Below, piece after piece: positions 1 to 5,024 of a DNA stretch of 6,876 nt (position 1 is its first letter; every line of letters starts with the position of its first letter). The notes beneath the pieces were generated by a model. The model saw only the letters and a program-made list of their open reading frames with translations. It was not told where the DNA came from and searched no databases. This DNA is from Clostridia bacterium. GTDB taxonomy: Bacteria > Bacillota > Clostridia > Christensenellales > UBA1242. Both the position numbers and the translations under genes were made by a program. The stretch lies in the NCBI GenBank assembly GCA_017622115.1, contig JAGART010000014.1:1-6876 (forward strand), in the 5' to 3' direction.

Positions 1-261
1 GGCACAATTTACATAACTTTAAAACAAAATAAAACACACGCAATAATAAAAGTACAAGATACAGGTTGTGGAATTTCAAACGAAACTGGAACACGTATTT
101 TTGATAAATTTTATCAAGGAGATACATCTCATTCTATTGAAGACAATGGACTTGGACTTGCACTTGTCAAACAAGTAATAGACCTTATAGGCGGTGAGAT
201 TTCAGTAGAAAGCAAAATTAATCAAGGTTCAACTTTTACATTAAAAATAAAAAAAGGGTAA
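1..261 (+). CDS. Sensor histidine kinase, C-terminal fragment (HATPase_c domain)
   Basis: This is the 3' end of a gene that begins upstream of the window; 86 residues are visible before the TAA. The fragment is the ATP-binding GHKL domain of a two-component sensor kinase, which autophosphorylates a histidine (off-window) and passes the phosphate to a response regulator. Visible motifs in fragment numbering are the G1 box DTGCGI (20-25), the F box FDKFYQ (34-39) and the G2 box GLGLAL (50-55), followed by the usual GGEISVES and GSTFTL strands. The DTSHS...NGLGLALVK wording is typical of Clostridia kinases of the VanS/ArlS-like class, which is family knowledge. The sensor region, DHp domain and cognate regulator are outside the window. 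The next gene starts 6 bp after the stop, so it is very probably co-transcribed. The domain call is secure; the stimulus is unknown. Confidence 0.95.
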   Translation, partial: GTIYITLKQNKTHAIIKVQDTGCGISNETGTRIFDKFYQGDTSHSIEDNGLGLALVKQVIDLIGGEISVESKINQGSTFTLKIKKG

Positions 262-267
262 TATTTT

Positions 268-1164
268 ATGGATTTTTTTAAAAAAATTTGGGAAAAAATA
301 AAAAATCCTCACGGAATTTATTTAATTTTATTTTATATAGTATTTGCAATCATAATTTCAACAACATTGCTTTTTGTATTTTTAATACCCAATCAAACAT
401 TTTGGCATTTTTTACTTTATCCATTTGCTGCAATGTCCCTAACCTATTTTGTATATACTATTGTTTATTTTGCACCCAAAATGCGTGAGGACTTCATAAA
501 ATTATTACGTAAAAACAAAATTACGAGCGGAATGCTAGATGATTATGGTTATCGCACACTAGTTTTAGCAATTATATCGTTTATCTTAAATATTGCTTAT
601 ATTTTATTTATAGCAGTTATGGCAATTAAAAGTTTATCTATTTGGTACATTTCGATTGCAATATACTATTTAGTGTTAATTTTTATGAAAGGCAACGTAC
701 TTTACTCAAAAAAGGTGCATAATACCCCTATAAAACAAGCAAAAACATATAGAATAAGCGGAATTTTATTTATAGTCTTGACAGTTGCTTTTTCTGGAAT
801 TATGTTACTAACTTACAAAATCAATACACATTTTGAATATGCTGGATTAATAATCTATGCGGTTGCACTATTTACCTTTTATAAATTGGGATTAGCAATA
901 TTTAATATATTTAAAGCAAGAAAACAAGATGACTTATACATTCAATCAATTAGAAACATTAATCTTGCAAGTGCTCTTATATCGATTGTAGTACTGCAAG
1001 TAGCAATGTTTCAAGCATTTTCGCCAGAAAACAATTTAAATTATGCAAACGCTATAACTGGCGGAGTTATGTGTTTAATAATTTTAATTTTAGGTGTTTA
1101 TATGTTTATAAACGCAAACAATACAATAAAAAATTTAAATAAGGAGCAAACAAAAGATGAGTGA
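268..1164 (+). CDS. Eight-TM membrane protein of unknown function, downstream of the kinase
   Basis: The product is 298 residues and almost entirely hydrophobic. By eye it has about eight TM segments, near residues 17-39, 46-68, 97-119, 124-140, 163-182, 191-214, 232-251 and 262-282, with short loops and a charged C-terminus. A basic 27-residue loop (about 70-96) between TM2 and TM3 and a KAR-rich loop after TM6 suggest that both ends lie in the cytosol. There is no signal peptide, ATPase motif or recognisable catalytic motif. The ATG lies 6 bp after the kinase stop, and the only ribosome-binding sequence is AGGG inside the kinase's last codons, which fits translational coupling. I do not recognise the family. 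From context it may be a partner, regulator or effector of the sensor kinase in the membrane, but this is inference. A transporter-like fold is possible and unproven. Confidence 0.85.
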   Translation: MDFFKKIWEKIKNPHGIYLILFYIVFAIIISTTLLFVFLIPNQTFWHFLLYPFAAMSLTYFVYTIVYFAPKMREDFIKLLRKNKITSGMLDDYGYRTLVLAIISFILNIAYILFIAVMAIKSLSIWYISIAIYYLVLIFMKGNVLYSKKVHNTPIKQAKTYRISGILFIVLTVAFSGIMLLTYKINTHFEYAGLIIYAVALFTFYKLGLAIFNIFKARKQDDLYIQSIRNINLASALISIVVLQVAMFQAFSPENNLNYANAITGGVMCLIILILGVYMFINANNTIKNLNKEQTKDE

Positions 1165-1543
1165 TTTTAACTTTAATTATCAAGCACCAACAAATGAAGA
1201 ACGCAAAGAAATTGAAAGTATCCGTAAGAATTATATTAAAAAAGAACCTACTCCACCGTCAAAATTAAATCAATTAAGAAACTTGGATAAAAAGGTAAAA
1301 AATATTCCTGCAATGCTTGCTTTAATTTGTGGCATTTTAGGAACACTAATTTTTGGCACTGGTTTAGCATTAATATTAGAGTGGGATTTAGTTTTTTGGG
1401 GTGTTATAATATCAGTTTTAGGGGTTATACCTGCAATTTTAGCATATATAGTGTATCAAAAATCATACGAACACTTAAAAAACAAATACTCTGCTGAAAT
1501 ATTAAAATTAAGTGATGAATTACTAAACGAACAAGATAATTAA
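1157..1543 (+). CDS. Small two-TM protein with amphipathic N-terminus, last gene of the kinase operon
   Basis: The product is 128 residues. Residues 1-50 are charged and probably cytosolic, including a helix-forming NEERKEIESIRKNY stretch and a basic LRNLDKKVKN segment. Two TM segments follow at about 51-73 and 78-100, joined by a very short LEWDLV turn, and then a charged tail (101-128). Both ends should be cytosolic. The ATG overlaps the preceding gene's TGA by 8 bp and has a clear AAGGAG site 10 bp upstream (1141-1146), so it belongs to the same operon. From memory, similar Clostridia proteins with a PTxEERKEIESIR start are sometimes labelled 'dihydropteridine reductase'. Nothing here supports that: there is no nucleotide-binding fold and the chain is too short. 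Function unknown; a link to the kinase is suggested only by gene order. Confidence 0.87.
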   Translation: MSDFNFNYQAPTNEERKEIESIRKNYIKKEPTPPSKLNQLRNLDKKVKNIPAMLALICGILGTLIFGTGLALILEWDLVFWGVIISVLGVIPAILAYIVYQKSYEHLKNKYSAEILKLSDELLNEQDN

Positions 1544-1551
1544 CATTTTAG

Positions 1552-1605
1552 TTACAATAATTTTACAAAACTTTAAAAGTATTGTAAAAATATAGAAATA
1601 CTTTT
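1552..1605 (+). promoter_or_regulatory. Overlapping inverted repeats, candidate operator or weak attenuator
   Basis: TTACAATA (1552-1559) is the exact reverse complement of TATTGTAA (1580-1587). AAAAGTATT (1575-1583) is the exact reverse complement of AATACTTTT (1597-1605). The middle arm is shared, so the two pairings exclude each other. The element lies between the kinase operon stop and the -10 box of the next gene and covers its -35 region. It could be a repressor site or a weak transcript-end structure for the operon. The arms are AT-rich, so chance is a real alternative. Confidence 0.35.
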
Positions 1606-1618
1606 GCGATATTATAAT
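1591..1618 (+). promoter_or_regulatory. Likely sigma-A promoter for the coiled-coil gene
   Basis: A perfect -10 TATAAT lies at 1613-1618. The best -35 candidate, TATAGA at 1591-1596 with a 16-bp spacer, is poor (3 of 6). The predicted start near 1625 gives a leader of about 24 nt. The weak -35 suggests either an activator or dependence on read-through from the kinase operon, for which no strong terminator is visible. Confidence 0.4.
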
Positions 1619-1648
1619 TCTCGTTAAAAATCGAAAGGAGAATTAAAA

Positions 1649-1963
1649 ATGGAAAAGAAAAACGAAAACATTGTAACAAAGATTTTTAAAAATATGAAAG
1701 AAAGTGCAAAAGCACAACACGAAGTAGATAAGGCAAACTTTGAAGCAGTTAAAGCGGAAAGCAAAGCAAACTTCGAAGAAAATCTTGGTCGTAATACATT
1801 AAAAAGAGCCAAAGAGGACTCTAAACAACAATGGGAAAACGCAAAACTTTCACCAAAAGAAAGACAAGAACTTATTAAAAAAGAACAAGAAAAACAAATT
1901 TTAGAAGCAAAAGAAAGAACTGAAAAAGCCAACAAAAAACTTGAAGAATTGAAAAATAACTAA
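1649..1963 (+). CDS. Small, highly charged helical (coiled-coil-like) protein
   Basis: The product is 104 residues with no TM segment and no signal peptide. It is dominated by Lys, Glu, Ala, Gln and Asn and should be almost all alpha-helix. Residues 65-104 are a Lys/Glu/Gln-rich stretch with coiled-coil character. Residues 18-46 carry an imperfect internal repeat, with ANFE at 29-32 and again at 40-43. A central GRN (47-49) and LSPKERQ (67-73) may be helix breaks. The start is well supported by AAAGGAG at 1634-1640, 8 bp before the ATG. From memory, short proteins with an 'AQHEVDKANFEAVKAES'-like core occur in other Clostridia, which suggests a real conserved family, but I know no function for it. 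It may be a cytosolic structural or stress-type protein; that is only a guess from composition. It ends at a strong terminator shared with the convergent gene. Confidence 0.87.
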   Translation: MEKKNENIVTKIFKNMKESAKAQHEVDKANFEAVKAESKANFEENLGRNTLKRAKEDSKQQWENAKLSPKERQELIKKEQEKQILEAKERTEKANKKLEELKNN

Positions 1964-1983
1964 TATTTTATATAAAAAATGAT

Positions 1984-2011
1984 AAAAAGCACCGAAATTA
2001 AGGTGCTTTTT
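1984..2011. terminator. Bidirectional intrinsic terminator between convergent genes
   Basis: A perfect 10-bp stem, AAAAAGCACC (1984-1993) with GGTGCTTTTT (2002-2011), encloses an 8-nt loop. The flanking A and T runs give a U-tract in both directions. It ends transcription of the coiled-coil gene on the + strand and of the 257-aa gene on the - strand, whose stop codon starts 2 bp beyond the stem. Confidence 0.9.
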
Positions 2012-2012
2012 A

Positions 2013-2786
2013 TTAATTTATTGCAAAAAGTAAATTTTCTTCTATAATATTTTGTTCAGTAGTGTTATTTATAATTTTATCCACCAAAATACAATTTAAA
2101 GAGTATTGCAAGTCATTTTCAAAAGGCAACTCCTTTAAAACTTGATTAATATAAGTTTCAAGCGGTTTATAATCGGCAATTCCTTCATTATTTTTAGCGA
2201 AATCAAATATAGATTGTGAAATTTCTGCAAATTCAACTATATTTTCTTTTAAATAATTCACATATTCTATATTATTTTTTGTATAGTGAAGTTCTTTGCA
2301 ATTTAAATATTTATAATAGTTGTCTAGCAATTTAAGTTTTTCTTGCGTTGTCAAAATATTTAAATTATCTTTGTGATTAAGCATATACTCGCCTATTCCA
2401 ACAAAACGAAGATTATTTGTATAAGCATTTTCTATAAAAGACTGCAAAACTATATTTTCTTTTTGTATATTCATAAGAGAATCCTCAAAATCCTCAATGT
2501 TTTTCATTTTCTCTATAATACTAGGTTTGAAAGTGTATAGATTATTAAATAGTAATAAATTATCTTGAAAATATGAATTCAAATCATTAAAAATTATTTT
2601 AGTTGCCACATTTTTTTGAATTAATTCATTTTCTATTCCCTTTTTTATAGTTTCATAAGCATTAGTTTTTAAATAAGATTTTTCCATTAAAAAGTATATA
2701 TCTCTAATAATTGAGTCCTTTAAACCACAAATTTCAATAGTTCCAGTTGTTTCATCTACCTTAAAAGTTAATAATGTATTTTTCAT
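2013..2786 (-). CDS. Orphan 257-aa soluble protein, no recognised domain
   Basis: I do not recognise this protein. It is 257 residues, with no signal peptide and no convincing TM segment. It is rich in Asn, Ile, Lys, Glu and Leu, with aromatic residues throughout. The N-terminal 22 residues read as a short beta element (LLTFKVDETTGTIEICG). The rest looks mainly helical with amphipathic patterns such as IIEKMKNIEDFEDSLMNIQKE (split here only by eye). Three cysteines (in EICGL, LNCKE and LNCIL) are not arranged as a metal site. Start support is good: AAGGAGA (2794-2800) lies 7 bp upstream of the ATG. It has its own extended -10 promoter and shares a terminator with the convergent coiled-coil gene, so it is a single-gene unit. 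It is very AT-rich even for this window. A narrow-lineage protein, or one from a mobile element or phage, is possible without direct evidence. Confidence 0.82.
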   Translation of the reverse strand: MKNTLLTFKVDETTGTIEICGLKDSIIRDIYFLMEKSYLKTNAYETIKKGIENELIQKNVATKIIFNDLNSYFQDNLLLFNNLYTFKPSIIEKMKNIEDFEDSLMNIQKENIVLQSFIENAYTNNLRFVGIGEYMLNHKDNLNILTTQEKLKLLDNYYKYLNCKELHYTKNNIEYVNYLKENIVEFAEISQSIFDFAKNNEGIADYKPLETYINQVLKELPFENDLQYSLNCILVDKIINNTTEQNIIEENLLFAIN

Positions 2787-2819
2787 TTTTTTATCTCCTT
2801 GTTTTTGAATTTGCCTCTA

Positions 2820-2848
2820 ATTATAACACTTAAAGGCATCAAGGAAAA
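2820..2848 (-). promoter_or_regulatory. Extended -10 promoter for the 257-aa gene
   Basis: On the minus strand TG-T-TATAAT occupies 2828 down to 2820, a full extended -10 element with a perfect -10 hexamer. The region at -35 spacing (TTTTCC, 2848-2843) is weak, which is common for extended -10 promoters. The predicted start near 2813 gives a leader of about 27 nt. Confidence 0.55.
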
Positions 2849-2904
2849 TACTTTACTTTAAATTTAAGGTGCTATTTTTAGGCAATTTTAGTCGATTTTT
2901 TATC

Positions 2905-2924
2905 AAAGTTGTATAAAGTTGTAT
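2905..2924 (+). repeat. Tandem 10-bp direct repeat in the divergent intergenic region
   Basis: AAAGTTGTAT occurs twice back to back, at 2905-2914 and 2915-2924, with partial TATCAAA matches on both sides. A period of 10 bp puts both copies on nearly the same helix face. It lies between the two divergent promoters, so it could be a regulator site. No protein can be named. Confidence 0.45.
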
Positions 2925-2973
2925 CAAAATGTTTTAAAAAGTAAAAAAAATAAAAAAATTTGAAATTTAATGT

Positions 2974-2992
2974 AAAATATTTGCAATATTTT
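2974..2992. promoter_or_regulatory. 19-bp palindrome over the -35 box, candidate operator
   Basis: AAAATATT (2974-2981) and AATATTTT (2985-2992) are exact reverse complements around a TGC centre. The palindrome covers the TTGCAA -35 hexamer (2981-2986) of the downstream gene, a position where a bound repressor would block RNA polymerase. The arms contain only A and T, which raises the odds of a chance palindrome. Confidence 0.35.
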
Positions 2993-3010
2993 GTAAATAT
3001 TTGTTATACT
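2981..3010 (+). promoter_or_regulatory. Sigma-A promoter with extended -10 for the 512-aa membrane protein
   Basis: The -35 TTGCAA (2981-2986) and -10 TATACT (3005-3010) are separated by 18 bp, and TG at 3002-3003 makes an extended -10. Transcription should start near 3017, giving a leader of about 37 nt that ends in AGGGGGT. Confidence 0.6.
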
Positions 3011-3053
3011 AAATTAGACTAATTTTTTGTTTGTATAAATAGGGGGTAAAAAA

Positions 3054-4592
3054 TTGGCAAAAAACATTGAAGCACAAGGAAAGCGTGTGGGATATATAGT
3101 TGGCGGAATTGTCGCATTACTTTTGGCGGCTATTTTGGTAATTTTATATTTTTCAGTATTTTTACAAGATGCGTTTGGTATTGCTCCTATCTGGGACTTG
3201 CGTCCAGCAATAGAAGGATTAATAGGCGCTAACATTTTAAGTTTAATTGACGAATGGGGAACTATTGGAATACTAACAGGATTTATGTTACTATACTTTA
3301 TATGTTTTTGTGCTCGTCCTAGTGGAAGTTCTACATTGTTCCGTTTTGTATCTATACTTGGCTGTTTAGGTTTATTGCTTCCAGAATTAGCAATTCTTAT
3401 AATGTCTTTTGTAGAGGGATTAGACTTAACACCATACATAGGTTACGCAATATTAGGTATTTGGGCATTGAGTTTCATCTTATATATTTGGGGTATAATC
3501 AACAGAGCAGTTAAAAAGTACCACAAAAACAGAGCAAGCACATTACTTGTATTTACAGCAACATTCTGGTTTGTAATCTTTACAGTATTTGCACTTACAA
3601 CAGCAAGCGAAGCATTTGGACTAGGTTTAGACTTCTTATTACCTATTACTGCAATTCTTACAATACATTTATTATCAGTAATTGCTATATATTTAGTTAT
3701 TGCAAGCATTTGGGCGTTTATTACAATTCCTCACCGCATAAGAGTAGAATACAACACAGACACAAGCACAGCGGGCAGACCGATTGTAGCAAATGTTACA
3801 CCTACAACTCAACAAGCACCAGCTACACTACCTACTCAAAATGCACAAGAGATGACACAACCTACAAATGCACGCTTCGCACACAACTATACAAGTGCAA
3901 GCAATGAAGTAGTTCAACCAGCGGAACAAACTCCTCTACCTAACACACAACCTTTAAATGCTTATCCGCAAAGACCTGTTGTTCAACAAGCACAACCTCA
4001 AACACAAGTACAACCTCAAAGTTTTGCTCAACCTATACAACAACCTATGCAGGCACAACCTACTCAAAATACATTTGGTCAACCGCAACAAAGACCTATT
4101 AACGGATTTAATCAACCTCAAAATTTTGCACAAACACCTCAAAACTTAAATCCTGCTCGCCCTGCACAAGGCAATTTGGCAAATCCATTTGGTCAACCTG
4201 CTAGACCTCTTCAACCTAACAACTTTAATCAACCACAACGACCAATACAACCGACACAGCAAGCACCAAGACCAATGCAACAGCAAAATCCGTTTGCAAG
4301 ACCGACTCAACCTACGCAAACACAACCTAATCCATTTGCTCAACCTCGCCCTACTCAACCTATGCAACCTCAAAACAGACCGCCTGTAACACCATTTACA
4401 AGACCAATGCAACAACCTAATTATACTCAACCACCTCGCCCTGCTGGTTTCCCGCAACAACCACCTTTTAACAATCCTCAACAACCGAACGCCCCTAGAC
4501 CTATGGGACAACCAAATCAACCATTCAATCCTTATGGCACTCCGCCTAAACCTAATAACAATGGTACAAATGGAAATACAGGTAATATATAA
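3054..4592 (+). CDS. Six-TM membrane protein with long Gln/Pro/Asn-rich low-complexity tail
   Basis: The product is 512 residues. The start is TTG, supported by AGGGGGT (3041-3047) 6 bp upstream; the next in-frame Met falls inside TM2, so TTG is the credible start. Residues 1-225 hold about six TM segments (near 12-37, 68-87, 95-119, 127-149, 162-184 and 195-224). Basic residues sit before TM1 and after TM2, TM4 (NRAVKKYHKNR) and TM6 (PHRIR), so the positive-inside rule puts both ends in the cytosol. Residues 230-512 are low complexity, dominated by Gln, Pro, Asn, Ala and Thr with scattered Phe and Tyr, and should be disordered. From 292 to the end there is no Asp or Glu and only one Lys (499). 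Short units such as NPFxxP and Q-P/R-P recur. I do not recognise the membrane domain. A scaffold or condensate-forming role for the tail is inference. The gene stands alone with its own promoter and terminator. Confidence 0.9.
   Translation: MAKNIEAQGKRVGYIVGGIVALLLAAILVILYFSVFLQDAFGIAPIWDLRPAIEGLIGANILSLIDEWGTIGILTGFMLLYFICFCARPSGSSTLFRFVSILGCLGLLLPELAILIMSFVEGLDLTPYIGYAILGIWALSFILYIWGIINRAVKKYHKNRASTLLVFTATFWFVIFTVFALTTASEAFGLGLDFLLPITAILTIHLLSVIAIYLVIASIWAFITIPHRIRVEYNTDTSTAGRPIVANVTPTTQQAPATLPTQNAQEMTQPTNARFAHNYTSASNEVVQPAEQTPLPNTQPLNAYPQRPVVQQAQPQTQVQPQSFAQPIQQPMQAQPTQNTFGQPQQRPINGFNQPQNFAQTPQNLNPARPAQGNLANPFGQPARPLQPNNFNQPQRPIQPTQQAPRPMQQQNPFARPTQPTQTQPNPFAQPRPTQPMQPQNRPPVTPFTRPMQQPNYTQPPRPAGFPQQPPFNNPQQPNAPRPMGQPNQPFNPYGTPPKPNNNGTNGNTGNI
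4060..4530 (+). repeat. Degenerate coding repeat (CAACCT-rich) behind the Q/P tail
   Basis: This is the densest part of the low-complexity tail. Gln-Pro is mostly encoded CAA-CCT, so CAACCT recurs many times in frame, mixed with CAA runs and AAT-CCA-TTT (Asn-Pro-Phe at residues 377-379, 412-414 and 426-428, the middle one using CCG). The + strand is strikingly poor in G. The units are too diverged for a simple tandem array. The stretch is still a likely place for length variation between strains by slippage or recombination. Confidence 0.6.
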
Positions 4593-4624
4593 AAAAATAG
4601 CCAAAAATGGCTATTTTTATTTTA
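4593..4624 (+). terminator. Intrinsic terminator of the 512-aa gene
   Basis: A perfect stem, AAAAATAGCC (4593-4602) with GGCTATTTTT (4609-4618), encloses a 6-nt loop and is followed by more T-rich sequence. It begins directly after the TAA stop at 4590-4592. Confidence 0.88.
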
Positions 4625-4669
4625 ATTTTAAAAAATTTTATACATTTTTGAGAAATTAGTATAATTTAT

Positions 4670-4698
4670 TCGACAATAACATAAAATAATGCTATAAT
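4670..4698 (+). promoter_or_regulatory. Strong sigma-A promoter for the 71-aa membrane protein
   Basis: The -35 TCGACA (4670-4675, 5 of 6) and the perfect -10 TATAAT (4693-4698) are 17 bp apart. This is among the best-matching promoters in the window. Transcription should start near 4705, giving a leader of about 70 nt. Confidence 0.75.
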
Positions 4699-4755
4699 AC
4701 ACTTGATATGCAAAAGCATATTTGAAGTGTGTAAACTACTATAACACTTCCAAAT
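4699..4755 (+). promoter_or_regulatory. Start-site palindrome and leader hairpin with mutually exclusive arms
   Basis: ACACTT (4699-4704), AAGTGT (4725-4730) and ACACTT (4744-4749) form three arms of which the middle can pair with either neighbour. ATATGC (4706-4711) and GCATAT (4716-4721) add an inner stem with an AAAA loop. GAAGTGT (4724-4730) pairs exactly with ACACTTC (4744-4750), and ATTT/AAAT (4720-4723, 4752-4755) extends it past a bulged C. The first arm lies between the -10 and the expected start, so it may act as DNA (an operator) while the other arms form an RNA hairpin. The hairpin ends before the Shine-Dalgarno site at 4763-4768. Confidence 0.45.
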
Positions 4756-4774
4756 TTGTATAAAGGAGTTCTTT

Positions 4775-4990
4775 ATGGCATCAAAACAAAAAGCATACTT
4801 TGGTTTGAGTTGGATTATTAGCCTTATTTTAGCTATTTTTCCTGTTACAAACATTGTACTCGGTATTGTTACACGTGCTATGAGAGGTAACTGGTTGGGC
4901 TTGATTTTAAACATCATCTTGGCTCCAATCTTCTATGTTATCGACCTTGTAACAATTATTTTGACAAAAGACTTAAAGGTACTTGCATAG
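4775..4990 (+). CDS. Small two-TM membrane protein (71 aa)
   Basis: A short basic N-terminus (MASKQKAYFG) is followed by TM1 at about 11-33, a short basic loop with RAMRGNW (34-40), TM2 at about 41-63 and a short lysine-containing tail. The start is firm: AAGGAG at 4763-4768, 6 bp before the ATG, behind a strong promoter. The charges are ambiguous: both ends and the central loop are basic, so topology cannot be assigned with confidence. From memory, 2-TM proteins with an 'AYFGLSWIISLILAIFPVT'-like start occur in several Clostridia without an assigned role. Codon use is less extreme than in its neighbours and the promoter is good, which suggests decent expression. It has its own leader and terminator and is not in an operon. 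It is too short for a transporter of known type; an envelope accessory peptide is the most that can be said. Confidence 0.85.
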   Translation: MASKQKAYFGLSWIISLILAIFPVTNIVLGIVTRAMRGNWLGLILNIILAPIFYVIDLVTIILTKDLKVLA

Positions 4991-4994
4991 TATC

Positions 4995-5024
4995 AAAAAA
5001 ACAGGCTAAATTGCCTGTTTTTTT
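4995..5024. terminator. Bidirectional intrinsic terminator between convergent genes
   Basis: A 12-bp stem, an A-run plus CAGGC (4995-5006) pairing with GCCTG plus a T-run (5013-5024), encloses a 6-nt loop. It serves the 71-aa gene on the + strand. The hydrolase stop codon on the - strand (5023-5025) overlaps the stem's last two bases, so it serves both genes. Confidence 0.9.

Noticed and set aside
1157..1543. 'Dihydropteridine reductase' label seen on similar small proteins
   Set aside because: The 128-aa chain has two TM segments and no Rossmann-type or flavin-binding pattern; the label looks like propagated misannotation.
1615..1645. TAATTCTC / GAGAATTA inverted repeat that could hide the Shine-Dalgarno site of the coiled-coil gene
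   Set aside because: The left arm overlaps the -10 box and lies upstream of the predicted start near 1625, so it should not be in the mRNA.
1624..1935. Minus-strand frame of about 100 residues, Ser/Phe/Leu-rich, opposite the coiled-coil gene
   Set aside because: It mirrors Lys/Glu codons of the real gene; no start signals are visible, and the strong AAAGGAG supports the + gene.
2858..2867. TTAAATTTAA palindrome
   Set aside because: Ten bases of pure A/T in an AT-rich intergenic region are expected by chance and do not align with a promoter element.
3014..3709. Minus-strand open frames opposite the membrane domain of the 512-aa gene
   Set aside because: They have no domain character, and the + frame has a promoter, a ribosome-binding site and coherent TM segments.
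4181..4340. Asn-Pro-Phe motifs resembling eukaryotic EH-domain ligands
   Set aside because: EH-domain networks are not expected in bacteria; the motif most likely reflects tail composition.
3954..4604. Several open frames on both strands across the Q/P tail, including a minus-strand Arg/Leu-rich frame of about 150 residues
   Set aside because: They are by-products of the low-complexity, stop-poor codons of the real + gene, with arginine/leucine-biased translations, and I saw no convincing ribosome-binding site or promoter for them.
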